A stretch of 64,000 nt of DNA from Halomonas heilongjiangensis (GTDB taxonomy: Bacteria > Pseudomonadota > Gammaproteobacteria > Pseudomonadales > Halomonadaceae), in the NCBI RefSeq assembly GCF_002879645.1, contig NZ_PNRE01000103.1, positions 1 to 64,000 on the forward strand, in the 5' to 3' direction. Below, in pieces: positions 23,790-32,715 of this stretch. The notes beneath the pieces are model-generated. The model had not been told where the DNA came from and ran no database searches. It worked only from the letters and a program-made list of their open reading frames with translations. The first letter of the stretch is position 1, and each line of letters opens with the position of its first letter. Position numbers and translations under genes: made by a program.

Positions 23790-25427
23790 ATGAGTCAGAG
23801 TGAAACGACTCCCCGCGTCACCACACCCTCGGGTTCCGCCTGGTCGCCGCTCAAGATATCGCTGTTCCGTACCCTGTGGATCGCCACCCTGGTGTCGAAC
23901 ATCGGCACCTGGATGCACGACATCGGGGCCGGCTGGCTGATGACGTCGCTGTCGGACTCCTCGGTGATGGTGGCCCTGGTCCAGACCGCGACCACCTTGC
24001 CGGTGTTCCTGCTCGCCCTGCCGGCCGGCGCGCTGTCCGACATCCTCGATCGGCGCCGCTACCTGATTGCCATCCAGAGCTTCATGGCCATCGTCGCCGT
24101 CTTGCTGACCCTGGTAGTGGTGACGGGCACCATCACGCCCTGGACGCTGCTGATCCTGACCTTCGTCATGGGGGTCGGCAGCGCCATGATGCGGCCGACC
24201 TGGGCGGCCATCGTGCCGGAGCTGGTGCCCCGCCGGGAATTGCAGGCGGCCATCGCCCTGAACAGCATGGGGATAAACGTCGCGCGGGCCATCGGCCCGG
24301 CCCTGGCCGGCGTTATCGTCATGTTTGCCGGTACCGGGGCCGTCTTCGTCCTGAATGCGTTCTCCTTCTTCGGCGTGATCCTGGTGCTGATGCGCTGGCG
24401 GCGCGAGGTGACCGAGAGCCCGCTGCCGGCCGAGCGGCTGGTGGGGGCCATGCGTGCCGGGCTCCGTTTCGCCCGGTTTTCCCCCGAGCTGCAGGCGGCG
24501 TCCATTCGTGGCTTGGGCTTCTTCCTCTTCGCCAGTGCCTCCTGGGCGCTGCTGCCACTGGTCGCCCGCAACCTGACGAATGGGGGACCCCAGGCCTTCG
24601 GGATCTTGGTTGCCGCCGTGGGGGTCGGGGCGGTGCTGGGGGCCCTGGTCCTGCCTACGCTGAAAGAGCGGTTATCCCGTGGCCATCTCGTTGCCTTGTC
24701 CACGCTGCTCTATGCGGCATGCCTGGTGGGCATCACGGTGATCGACCGGCTCTGGCCCCTGGCGTTGGTGATGGGGGTAAGCGGCGTGGCCTGGCTAGTG
24801 GTGCTCTCCTCGCTGCAGGTCGCCGCGCAGATGGCGTTGCCGAACTGGGTGCGCTCACGTGGCCTGGCCATCTTCATGTCGGCTTTCATGGGCTCGATGG
24901 CGCTCGGCAGCCTGCTGTGGGGCAAGCTGGCGGACCTCTACAGTATCGAGCACTCCCTCCTCATCGCGGCGATCGGCGCCGCCCTCAGCGTGCCGCTGAC
25001 CTGGCGCTGGCGTGTCGATGGGGTCGAGGCGCTCGACTTCACGCCGTCCATGCATTGGCCCCTGCCGCCGGCACATGATGTCCTGCATCTCGACCGGGGG
25101 CCGGTCATGACGACCATCGAATATTGGGTGCGGCCCGAGGCCGTGTCGGCGTTTCTCGGTGGCATGAAGCGCCTCGAGCAGTACAGGCGACAGCATGGCG
25201 CTTTCTCCTGGAGCCTCTTCGAGCATGCGGAAGTGTCGCACCTGTTCATCGAGACCTTCAATGACGAATCCTGGGTCGGTCACCTTCGCCAGCACGAAAG
25301 AGTCACCGAAGAGGTAAGGAAGTTGCAAGCAGAGATTCGGACCTATCTGGCCGAGGACACTAATCCGAAAGTGGCACACTATCTAACACCCAAGAGGGGG
25401 GCTTCACATCGGAAAGATAATGGATAA
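23790..25427 (+). CDS. MFS_3 transporter fused to an ABM-like C-terminal domain
   Basis: The 545-residue protein has about 420 residues of an EntS-like MFS exporter with twelve helices (FRTLWIATLVSNIGTWMHDIG at the start, DILDRRRYL in the loop between helices 2 and 3). A cytoplasmic domain of about 100 residues follows (TTIEYWVRPEAVSAFLGGM onward) that has the pattern of an antibiotic-biosynthesis-monooxygenase fold. This fusion recurs in the MFS_3 family. The transport substrate is unknown; the operon suggests export or import of the compound degraded by the hydrolases. Confidence 0.87.
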   Translation: MSQSETTPRVTTPSGSAWSPLKISLFRTLWIATLVSNIGTWMHDIGAGWLMTSLSDSSVMVALVQTATTLPVFLLALPAGALSDILDRRRYLIAIQSFMAIVAVLLTLVVVTGTITPWTLLILTFVMGVGSAMMRPTWAAIVPELVPRRELQAAIALNSMGINVARAIGPALAGVIVMFAGTGAVFVLNAFSFFGVILVLMRWRREVTESPLPAERLVGAMRAGLRFARFSPELQAASIRGLGFFLFASASWALLPLVARNLTNGGPQAFGILVAAVGVGAVLGALVLPTLKERLSRGHLVALSTLLYAACLVGITVIDRLWPLALVMGVSGVAWLVVLSSLQVAAQMALPNWVRSRGLAIFMSAFMGSMALGSLLWGKLADLYSIEHSLLIAAIGAALSVPLTWRWRVDGVEALDFTPSMHWPLPPAHDVLHLDRGPVMTTIEYWVRPEAVSAFLGGMKRLEQYRRQHGAFSWSLFEHAEVSHLFIETFNDESWVGHLRQHERVTEEVRKLQAEIRTYLAEDTNPKVAHYLTPKRGASHRKDNG

Positions 25428-25520
25428 AAAGATTTTTTAAATAATGTAGAGAGTTGGGGTGTTAATCTCTCGAATGTGGGGTTTGATACTTTCGTTGAAT
25501 GACCAGTAAGGAGAATGATG

Positions 25521-26207
25521 ATGGCCAATCCAAAACTTGAGGTCCTGACTCCGGATAACTGTCAGCTGATCTTTATCGACCATCAGCCTCAGATGGCTTT
25601 CGGGGTGCAGAGCATTGATCGTCAAACGCTGAAGAACAATACAGTTGCGCTGGCGAAAGCGGCGAAGATATTCAACATACCGACTACAATCACCACCGTA
25701 GAGACCGCGGCGTTCTCGGGGCATACCTATCCCGAACTCCTGTCGGTTTTTCCCGACCTCCCTTTGCTCGAGCGTACCTCCATGAACTCCTGGGACGATC
25801 AGAAGGTTCGCGATCGGCTCGAAAAGCATGGACGCAACAAGATCGTCGTATCCGGGCTGTGGACGGAGGTCTGCAACGCTACCTTCGCCCTCTCGGCCAT
25901 GCACGACAAGGGCTATGAGATCTACATGGTGGCCGATGCGTCTGGCGGAACCTCGGTGGAAGCCCATGAGTATGCCATGCAGCGCCTGGTGCAGGCCGGT
26001 GTCGTACCGGTGACCTGGCAGCAGGTGCTCCTTGAGTGGCAACGCGACTGGGCCCGTCGTGATACCTATGATGCCGTCATGGCGCTGGTCAAGGAACATT
26101 CCGGGGCCTATGGGATGGGGGTCGACTACGCCTACACCATGGTCCATAAGGCCGAGGAGCGCGTGAAGCACGGCGAACGCCTCGCTCCTGTACCGGCCAA
26201 GTCATAG
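25521..26207 (+). CDS. Isochorismatase-family hydrolase (YcaC-like)
   Basis: A 228-residue cysteine hydrolase. The aspartate of the triad is in FIDHQPQM and the nucleophile in SGLWTEVCNATFAL; the length and sequence style match YcaC. The usual lysine region reads LERTSMNSWDD, so the lysine is not where I expected it. Three ATGs stand in a row (25515, 25518, 25521); I chose the third because GGAG ends seven bases before it. It starts 93 bases after the MFS stop and is likely the last gene of the operon. Confidence 0.88.
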   Translation: MANPKLEVLTPDNCQLIFIDHQPQMAFGVQSIDRQTLKNNTVALAKAAKIFNIPTTITTVETAAFSGHTYPELLSVFPDLPLLERTSMNSWDDQKVRDRLEKHGRNKIVVSGLWTEVCNATFALSAMHDKGYEIYMVADASGGTSVEAHEYAMQRLVQAGVVPVTWQQVLLEWQRDWARRDTYDAVMALVKEHSGAYGMGVDYAYTMVHKAEERVKHGERLAPVPAKS

Positions 26208-26255
26208 GAGAGTTATCCGGCTAGATATCTTGGCAGGTTTTGCTTGCCATCGTGG

Positions 26256-26281
26256 CAAGGACGTCTTTCGGGGCGTCCTTG
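26256..26281 (+). terminator. Possible terminator after the isochorismatase gene
   Basis: CAAGGACG (26256-26263) and CGTCCTTG (26274-26281) form an 8-base stem about 48 bases after the stop. No run of T follows, so termination would be weak or Rho-assisted. Confidence 0.4.
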
Positions 26282-26321
26282 TCCAAGGTCATGCCATTTC
26301 ATTGCTCCGGTTGGCCAGTAG

Positions 26322-27497
26322 ATGAACGACTATTATGCAAGGCTGGTAGGAATTCGCCCTCTCTGCCCGCGCGATATTAATGAGCCACATCGGGCCGCAA
26401 CACCGCTAGAGGTATTCTTTGATCTAGTGTCGGTCATATCCATTGCCGCTGCGGCTGCGGGCTTACATCATATCATTGCGGACAATCACGTCGTGGAAGG
26501 AATCGTTATCTTTGTTACCGCTTTCTTTCCTATCTGGTGGGCCTGGATGAACTTTACGTGGTTTGCTTCGGCCTACGACAATGACGATACGCTTTATCGG
26601 CTGCTTGTTTTGACGATCATGTCAGGAGCGATAACCATGGCCGCTGGCATCGGAATTTTCTTCGAGAGCCTGGACATGACGCTCATAGTGGTCGGTTTTG
26701 TCATCATGCGCCTCTCCATGGTCGTGCTCTGGGTTAGGGCAGCAAGGCACGATCCTGGTCGATTTCGAACTGCCCTTTGGTATGCAGGTGGAATTGTTTC
26801 AGTTCAGGTCTATTGGGTTACATTATTGCTGAATCAACCGGTGGACCAATTATCATTCTTTTCACTCTTCGCTCTAGGGGCGATGATGGAGCTGAGCATC
26901 CCGGTCATCGCCGAGCGTCATGGTAACACCCCATGGCATCGTCACCATATCATGGAACGCTATGGCCTGCTGAATATCATTGTGTTAGGAGAAACCCTCT
27001 TGGCCGGGTCTGTGGCATTGAAAAGTGTGGCCAGCCATGGGTTTAATTTTACTTTTCTTCAAGTTGCGTTATCTGCGCTCGTGATTCTTTTCTCCATGTG
27101 GTGGGTCTATTTTTCTAAAGAGGAGCACCTTCAGAAGAAGAGTCTGGCGATGGAATTAAGTTGGGGATATGGGCACTTGATGATTTTTATGTCAGGGGCT
27201 GCAGTAGGGGCAGGATTCGCGGTGCTCATCGATATAGAGACAGGTCATGCACGTGTCGGGGGGAAGACCGGTATTTATTCGGTTGCCATCCCTGTGGCAT
27301 TATACCTAATGGGACTTTGGTTCGTGCGTGATCGCTTTGTGTTGTCTGGAGCATCCAAGAGAGTTCTTCCCCTCTTTTCATTCCTGATTGTCATGACAGC
27401 CCCACTGCTTCAGGTAGAGGGAGTTGCTGCATTGATATTGCTGGCTGTCATTGTCCGCAACCTTCTGTCGGAGCCAAAAAGTGTTTCATTAAAATGA
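26322..27497 (+). CDS. ltrA: Low temperature requirement protein A (LtrA) family membrane protein
   Basis: The 391-residue protein has about ten to eleven membrane helices. Family motifs are clear: EPHRAATPLEVFFDLVSVI at the N-terminus and HIMERYGLLNIIVLGETLL in the middle. The family was named for a Listeria low-temperature phenotype; biochemical function is unknown. Base use is more AT-rich than the flanking genes (many A/T third positions), a sign of transfer. No good ribosome site precedes ATG 26322. It is followed 42 bases later by the ABM membrane protein gene. Confidence 0.87.
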   Translation: MNDYYARLVGIRPLCPRDINEPHRAATPLEVFFDLVSVISIAAAAAGLHHIIADNHVVEGIVIFVTAFFPIWWAWMNFTWFASAYDNDDTLYRLLVLTIMSGAITMAAGIGIFFESLDMTLIVVGFVIMRLSMVVLWVRAARHDPGRFRTALWYAGGIVSVQVYWVTLLLNQPVDQLSFFSLFALGAMMELSIPVIAERHGNTPWHRHHIMERYGLLNIIVLGETLLAGSVALKSVASHGFNFTFLQVALSALVILFSMWWVYFSKEEHLQKKSLAMELSWGYGHLMIFMSGAAVGAGFAVLIDIETGHARVGGKTGIYSVAIPVALYLMGLWFVRDRFVLSGASKRVLPLFSFLIVMTAPLLQVEGVAALILLAVIVRNLLSEPKSVSLK

Positions 27498-27539
27498 AGT
27501 GATTAAATCAGGTCACTGCTGATAAATATTGGGGGCGAG

Positions 27540-28127
27540 ATGATGGATCAAGAAGGAAATAGTGGTGTTCAAGAATATCCTGAAAGGAAGGATGTTACAT
27601 TTCATGTTAAGCATTGCGTGCGGCCAGGAGCGTCAGCCCGCTATGAAGCATGGCTTCGTGAGATCATCAAGGCGGCGAGCGACTTCCCTGGACATCAGGG
27701 AGTTCACATACTTAGACCTCAAGAGAGTGAGAGTAACTATGAGATAGCCGTACGGTTTTCTTCTGAAGAGGACGCAAGACGGTGGCGTGACTCCACTCAA
27801 CGTAAAGATCTCATGGCGTCAATCGAAAAAGATCTCCAAGAAAGAGAAGTGATAGAAATTCATAGCGGTATCGATTTCTGGTTTACCCCTCTTGGATCTA
27901 CCGCCAAGCAGCCGTCTCGTTGGAAGCAGTGGTTGATCACTACGGCTGTTATATGGCCATTAACGATGATTGTTCCAGCGCTCTGGGGTCCTGTGTTTGA
28001 TATACTCCCCATCCTCGGGACTTGGGGGGTCAGTCATGGACTTGTTGCCGCAAGTATAGTAGCGCTTGTGGTTTATCTTGTTATGCCAAGAGTGGTGAGG
28101 TTGGTATCTTCATGGCTATTTAGATAG
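27540..28127 (+). CDS. ABM-domain protein with C-terminal membrane helices
   Basis: A 195-residue protein. Residues about 18-115 form an antibiotic-biosynthesis-monooxygenase-type domain (FHVKHCVRPGASARYEAWL, then FPGHQGVHILRP), a dimeric ferredoxin-like fold. Two helices follow (WLITTAVIWPLTMIVPALWG and GLVAASIVALVVYLVMP). This ABM-plus-two-helices layout is known in proteobacteria without a defined reaction. ATG 27540 and 27543 are both possible. Composition is AT-richer than the surroundings, like ltrA; its 3' end overlaps a gene remnant on the other strand. Confidence 0.82.
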   Translation: MMDQEGNSGVQEYPERKDVTFHVKHCVRPGASARYEAWLREIIKAASDFPGHQGVHILRPQESESNYEIAVRFSSEEDARRWRDSTQRKDLMASIEKDLQEREVIEIHSGIDFWFTPLGSTAKQPSRWKQWLITTAVIWPLTMIVPALWGPVFDILPILGTWGVSHGLVAASIVALVVYLVMPRVVRLVSSWLFR

Positions 28128-28205
28128 CTTGACCTTGTGCTCCTCGGCGAGAGTCGGTCCAGCGAAGGCGAGGGCGATGAAGAGCGCGGCAAGGGCAGTA
28201 CGTAT
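28116..28205 (-). pseudogene. Truncated secreted-protein start (pseudoazurin-like signal peptide)
   Basis: Reading leftwards from 28205, the frame gives IRTALAALFIALAFAGPTLA then EEHKVKLSK and a stop at 28116. This is a complete signal peptide with an AxA-type cleavage site and the first nine mature residues, similar in style to blue-copper pseudoazurins. The expected ATG reads ATA, with AAGGA six bases upstream, so the start codon appears mutated, and the body of the gene is missing, replaced by the 3' end of the ABM gene. The protein identity is tentative. Confidence 0.55.
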
Positions 28206-28217
28206 GGAAAGGTCCTT

Positions 28218-28730
28218 TTAGGGGGACGAATGAAAACGAAACAGCCGGGTGCCGTCCGAAGGGTCGACGACGATGCTGGCACGCACGCCGAACACCTCGG
28301 TGATGCGTTCCACCGTCAGCGCCGTGTCCGGCGGACCGAGCGCGATCAGCCTGCCGCCGACCATTACGCCAACGCGGTCGCAGGAGAGCGCCTGATTGAG
28401 GTCATGCCGCGCGACGATCGAGGTCACCGGCAGCGTGGCGACGAAATCGAGGATCGAGAGCTGGTGCTTCACATCGAGATGGTTGGTGGGGTGTCAGCTA
28501 GGGCGTACGGCCGAGTTCGACGGCGTCCCGGACGGTGATCGTCTCGACCGTATCGATCTGCTGCTCCAGGTAGATCTTCTGCGCCGCCTGGCACCGGGGC
28601 ATCTGCGACAGTGCCCGGCCTTCCACGCTGATGTCGCCCGTCGTCGGCTTGCGGATGCCGGCGAGCAGCTCGAGCAGCGTCGACTTGCCCGAGCCGTTCG
28701 GTCTGACGAGGCCCAGCGTCTCTCTCCTCC
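28218..28730 (-). pseudogene. Iron/hemin-type ABC transporter ATPase with deleted core
   Basis: Two parts of a FecE/FepC/HmuV-type ATPase lie in different minus-strand frames. The first (about 28730-28500) reads ETLGLVRPNGSGKSTLLELL and GDISVEGRALSQMPR, ending in VELGRTP and a stop. The second (28493-28218) reads HPTNHLDVKHQLSILDFV, then VARHDLNQALSCDRVGVMVGGRLIALG to a normal end. The signature LSGG, Walker B and Q-loop-to-D-loop region between them are gone, the join is out of frame, the start is missing, and the Walker A glycine before PNGSGKS is arginine. It cannot encode a working ATPase. Confidence 0.85.
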
Positions 28731-28791
28731 GTGTGCCACCTCATGCCGCGACCCGCGATCGGTCATGCAGGCCGGCCTTCAGGGAGGCGCA

Positions 28792-29406
28792 TTACTCACG
28801 GAGGGGGAGAAGATCCCCGGGGGTATCGATATCCCGGCAGACCCCGGGATCCTCGACGGCGATCTCCCGATAGCGGTCACGATGCCGGCGAATGACCTCC
28901 CTGGCCCCGTCGTCGCCGTCCAGGGTCTCGAGCTCGGGCCAGAAGTCACGGCCGAAGAGCACCGGATGGCCGGGGCGGTCGGCGTAACGGGGGCGGACGA
29001 TGCCCGATCGCGTGGCTTGCCGCTGCAGGGCGTGCAGCGTCTCGAGCCGGATATAGGGCATGTCGCCGAGCAGGATGGCGGCGGCTCCGACGTTTGCCAG
29101 GGCGTCGTCGCGGCCGAGGGCGGCGATGGCATCGCCGAGGCTTGCCCCCAGGCCGCGCCCGGCTCGGGGGGCACGGAGGATCGGCGTGCTCACGGCCAGC
29201 CCCAGGGCGGCCGGGTCGTCGTCCTCGCGCAGCACCACGCGCAGCAGGGGAAAGGCTTCCTGCGCCCGGGCCACCGCGGCGGCCAGCAGTCGGCGGCCAC
29301 CCGGCAGGATGGCACAGCGCTTGTCGGCGGCGCCGAAACGTCGCGAAGACCCGGCGGCCAGTACGACCGCCACGATCGGCACCGGGAGGGGCGTCTCAGA
29401 GGGCAT
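28792..29406 (-). CDS. MobA/MocA-like nucleotidyltransferase
   Basis: The 204-residue product has the NTP-transferase fold: VVLAAGSSRRFGAADKR at 14-30 binds the nucleotide, ILLGDMPYI holds the metal aspartate, and RPGHPVLFGRDFW follows. Relatives (MocA, YgfJ) attach CMP or GMP to molybdopterin, which matches its place at the end of a molybdenum hydroxylase operon; the start overlaps the xdhC stop by 11 bases. Probably cytoplasmic and required to mature the Moco subunit encoded at 30391. Confidence 0.88.
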   Translation of the reverse strand: MPSETPLPVPIVAVVLAAGSSRRFGAADKRCAILPGGRRLLAAAVARAQEAFPLLRVVLREDDDPAALGLAVSTPILRAPRAGRGLGASLGDAIAALGRDDALANVGAAAILLGDMPYIRLETLHALQRQATRSGIVRPRYADRPGHPVLFGRDFWPELETLDGDDGAREVIRRHRDRYREIAVEDPGVCRDIDTPGDLLPLRE

Positions 29407-30388
29407 CGCGTGGCCTGCCGCGCTGCACGCGGACGATGTCGGCCATCACCGCGAGCGCGATCTCGGCGGGCGTCTTGCTGCCCAGGTCCAGGCCGATCGG
29501 CATATGCAGGCGGGCGATCTCATCGGCGTTCAGGCCGCCGGAACGGCGCAACCGCTCGGCCCGCGCCTCGGAGGTGCGACGCGAGCCCATCACCCCGATA
29601 TAGAAGGCCGGGGTGCGCACCGCCTCGATCATCGCCAGGTCGTCGATGCGCGGGTCATGGGTCAGGGCCACCACGGCGGTGGCCCCATGACAGCCGCCCG
29701 CGGCGATAAAGACCGAAGGCAGCACTGGCTCGATCTCGACCCCCGGCACGTCGAAGCCGGCCAGGACCTCCTCGCGCGGGTCGCAGACGATCACCTCGAA
29801 GCCCAGGCCCAGGGCGAACCGGGCACAGGCCTCCGCGACCGGCGAGAGCCCGGCGATCACCAGGCGTGCCGCCGGCGTCAGGCGGATCTGCACCGCACCG
29901 CGCTCGGTGTCCCGGATCACCCGCGGGCCGAGGCCGTCGTCCTCGACGAAGTGCCGGGCGCCGCTGTCGAGCTCGACCCGGCGCGCCAGGGCGCGCCGGC
30001 CCTGCAGGGTGGCGAGCAGCACCTCCAGGTGCACCAGGGTCTCGGCGTCCGGCACCAGGCGCTCGACCAGCACGTCGAGGATGCCGCCACAGGGCAGGGC
30101 AACGCCCGTGCCGTCGACGCCATCACTCTCATTGCCACCCCCGCCGTAGCGAAAAGTGGTGATGGGGGTATCGAACTCGCCCTCGGCCAGCCGGGCCAGG
30201 AAGTCTTCCTCGACGCAGCCGCCCGACAGCGAGCCGACATGCCGGCCGTCGCCGCGTACCGCCAGCAGCGAGCCCGGGGCGCGGGGCGAGGAGCCGTAGG
30301 TGGCCAACACCGTGCACAGCCACACCGTCTCGCCGTCGCGCGCCCAGGCCAGCGCCCGCTCGATGACCTGCAGGTCGAGGTGCTGCAT
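29396..30388 (-). CDS. xdhC: XdhC family Moco maturation factor
   Basis: A 330-residue XdhC/CoxI-type protein that inserts sulfurated molybdenum cofactor into xanthine-dehydrogenase-type enzymes. The XdhC domain is N-terminal (ATYGSSPRAPGSLLAV, then GSLSGGCVEEDF with the conserved cysteine), and the C-terminal Rossmann domain has VIAGLSPVAEACARFA and later YIGVMGSRRT. The ATG at 30388 is two bases after the stop of the large subunit gene; the frame extends further into that gene without reason. It is in one operon with it. Confidence 0.9.
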   Translation of the reverse strand: MQHLDLQVIERALAWARDGETVWLCTVLATYGSSPRAPGSLLAVRGDGRHVGSLSGGCVEEDFLARLAEGEFDTPITTFRYGGGGNESDGVDGTGVALPCGGILDVLVERLVPDAETLVHLEVLLATLQGRRALARRVELDSGARHFVEDDGLGPRVIRDTERGAVQIRLTPAARLVIAGLSPVAEACARFALGLGFEVIVCDPREEVLAGFDVPGVEIEPVLPSVFIAAGGCHGATAVVALTHDPRIDDLAMIEAVRTPAFYIGVMGSRRTSEARAERLRRSGGLNADEIARLHMPIGLDLGSKTPAEIALAVMADIVRVQRGRPRDAL

Positions 30389-30390
30389 GC

Positions 30391-32715
30391 TCAGCTCGCC
30401 AGCTGGTCGCCGATCGGCAGGCGCCGGATGCGCTTGCCGGTGGCGGCGAAGATCGCGTTGCACAGCGCCGGCGTCACCGGTGGTACGCCGGGCTCGCCGA
30501 CGCCGCCCATGGGTGCCTCGGAGCTGTCGTTGATCAGATGCACGCGTGTCACGCGGGGCGCCTGGGGCATGCGCGGAATCAGGTACTGGTGGAAGTTGTC
30601 CTGCTCGACGCGCCCCTCGCTGAACGAGATCTCGCTGTGCAGGGCATTGCCGATGCCCATGACGCAGGACCCTTCCATCTGGGCGCGGATACGCTCGGGA
30701 TTCACCTGGGGGCCGCAGTCGAAGGCGATATCCGCGCTGTGGATGGTGAGCTCGCCGGCATCATTGACTTCCACGTCGAACACCACCGCGGTGTAGGAGA
30801 CGAAGCTGTGATGCACGGCCAGCCCCAGGCCACGCCCCTCGGGCAGCTCGCGTCCCCAGCCGGCCTCCTCGGTGGCCTTCTCGACCACGGCGCGCAGGCG
30901 GCCGATATCGACGGGGTAGCGCTCCGGATCCTCGCCATAGTTCCAGGTGTCGTTGAGATCCCGGGTATCGATCCGGCGTGCCGGGCCCAGCAGGTCGAGC
31001 AGGTAATCACGATGATCGCGTCCCGCCGCCTCGGCCAGCTCGGCGGCGAAGCTCTGGATGGCGAAGGCGTGCGGCAGGTTGTAGACGGCCCGGTACCAGC
31101 CGATGCGCACGTGGGCCGGGGCCTCTGGGTTCTCCAGGCGCATGGCGGGGATATCGAAGGGCGTCGCGGTGAAGCCCATGCCGAGTTCCAAGTCCTGCTT
31201 GTGCATGGGGTCGGGCATGAACAGCGAGAAGAGACTCGGCGAGAGGGTACGATGGCGCCAGGCGAGCACCTTGCCGTCCCCGTCCAGGCCCGCCTCCAGG
31301 CGATCCACCGAGACCGCGTGAAAATAGTCATGCTGGATATCGTCCTCGCGCGTCCACTGGACCCGCACGGGGCGACCCTCGAACTCCTGGGCCAGGCTGG
31401 CGGCCTCCACTACGAAGTCCGGCTTGGACTTGCGGCCGAAGCCGCCGCCCAGCAGCGTCACGTTGACGGTGACGTCCTCGGGGTCGAGGCCCAGGCGCTC
31501 GGCCACGCCATCTCGGGCGGCCTGGGGCGACTGCACCGGTGCCCAGATCTCCGCCTTGCCCTCTGCCAGGCGGGCGAGGGCGGCGGGTGGCTCCATCGTC
31601 GCATGGGCCAGGTGCGGCATGTAGTAGGTCGCCTCGATGTGCGTCTCGGCGTCGGCCAGGGCCGCCTCGATATCGCCCTGCTCGCGGATCACCCGGCCGG
31701 GCGACCGGGCGGCTTCCTCCAGTGCCTCGCGATAGGCCGTCGAGTCGTAGCCGGCGTTGTCGCCGGCGCTCTCGGTGTCCCACTCGATCTCCAGGGCATC
31801 GCGCCCCTGGATGGCCGCCCAGGTGTTCTCGGCGACCACCGCCACGCCGCCCAGCGGCGCGAAGCCGGCCGGCTGCACGGCGCCGTCGATCTCCACCACC
31901 CGGACCACCCCCGGGACCTCCAGGGCCGCGCTGTCGTCGACGCTGGCCAGGGTGGCGCCGTAGACCGGTGGCCTGGCGATCACCGCGTAGAGCATGTCGT
32001 CGAGCATCACGTCGGCGCCATAGACCGCGCGGCCCGTGACGATATCCTCCCCGTCGATGGCCAGGGGGCGGTCGGTTTTTACATTCTCGCGACCGATGTA
32101 GCGCCACTCGTCCCGCGACTTGAGGGTCAGGGTGTCACGCTCGGGCACCGGCAGCTGACTGGCTGCCTCGGCCAGCGCGCCGAAGCCCAGTTCACGGCCG
32201 CTGGGCTCATGGATCACCACATGCACCCCGGCACGGCACTCCTCGACCGGGGCCTCCCACTGCTCGGCGGCAGCCCGTTCCAGCATGGTCCGTGCCGCCG
32301 CGGCGGCGCGCCGCATGGGATCGAACCAGTGGCGCATGCTGCGCGAGCCGTCGGTATCCTGGTTGCCGTAGCGTTCCTCGTGGCCGATCGCCTGCTCGAC
32401 CCGGATGCGATCCCAGTCGGCGCCGAGCTCGTCGGCGGCCACCATCACCAGGCTGGTGCGAATGCCCTGACCCATTTCGGCACGGTGATTGACGACGGTG
32501 ACCGTGCCGTCCTCGTCGATGCGGATGAAGACGTTGGGATCGTCGACCCAGCCGTGGGGCATGCCATCCGCCCCGTAGCTGGCTTCTTCCTCGTCCTCGG
32601 CCAGGGAAAGATCCCAGCGGGCGGCGATCACCAGGGCACCGCTCGCGGCGAGCCCCTTGAGGAAGTGGCGACGGCTGACATTGGCCAGTAGCAGCGTATC
32701 GCGATAAGTGCTCAT
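30391..32715 (-). CDS. Moco-binding hydroxylase large subunit (isoquinoline 1-oxidoreductase beta type)
   Basis: The 774-residue protein binds the molybdenum cofactor. A twin-arginine signal (SRRHFLKG at 14-21, then a short hydrophobic stretch) predicts export to the periplasm, as in the IorB/aldehyde oxidase group. GGGFGRKSKPDF and the C-terminal GGVGEPGVPPVTPALCNA with the catalytic glutamate are visible. It lacks an FAD subunit in the operon, typical of this branch, which passes electrons through the 2Fe-2S subunit to a cytochrome. Substrate class: aldehyde or N-heterocycle; which cannot be told. Confidence 0.9.
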   Translation of the reverse strand: MSTYRDTLLLANVSRRHFLKGLAASGALVIAARWDLSLAEDEEEASYGADGMPHGWVDDPNVFIRIDEDGTVTVVNHRAEMGQGIRTSLVMVAADELGADWDRIRVEQAIGHEERYGNQDTDGSRSMRHWFDPMRRAAAAARTMLERAAAEQWEAPVEECRAGVHVVIHEPSGRELGFGALAEAASQLPVPERDTLTLKSRDEWRYIGRENVKTDRPLAIDGEDIVTGRAVYGADVMLDDMLYAVIARPPVYGATLASVDDSAALEVPGVVRVVEIDGAVQPAGFAPLGGVAVVAENTWAAIQGRDALEIEWDTESAGDNAGYDSTAYREALEEAARSPGRVIREQGDIEAALADAETHIEATYYMPHLAHATMEPPAALARLAEGKAEIWAPVQSPQAARDGVAERLGLDPEDVTVNVTLLGGGFGRKSKPDFVVEAASLAQEFEGRPVRVQWTREDDIQHDYFHAVSVDRLEAGLDGDGKVLAWRHRTLSPSLFSLFMPDPMHKQDLELGMGFTATPFDIPAMRLENPEAPAHVRIGWYRAVYNLPHAFAIQSFAAELAEAAGRDHRDYLLDLLGPARRIDTRDLNDTWNYGEDPERYPVDIGRLRAVVEKATEEAGWGRELPEGRGLGLAVHHSFVSYTAVVFDVEVNDAGELTIHSADIAFDCGPQVNPERIRAQMEGSCVMGIGNALHSEISFSEGRVEQDNFHQYLIPRMPQAPRVTRVHLINDSSEAPMGGVGEPGVPPVTPALCNAIFAATGKRIRRLPIGDQLAS

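Noticed and set aside
30538..32691. Long plus-strand frame of 717 codons opposite the Moco large subunit
   Set aside because: The minus strand encodes a full, motif-complete enzyme; the mirror frame has low-complexity His/Gly composition.
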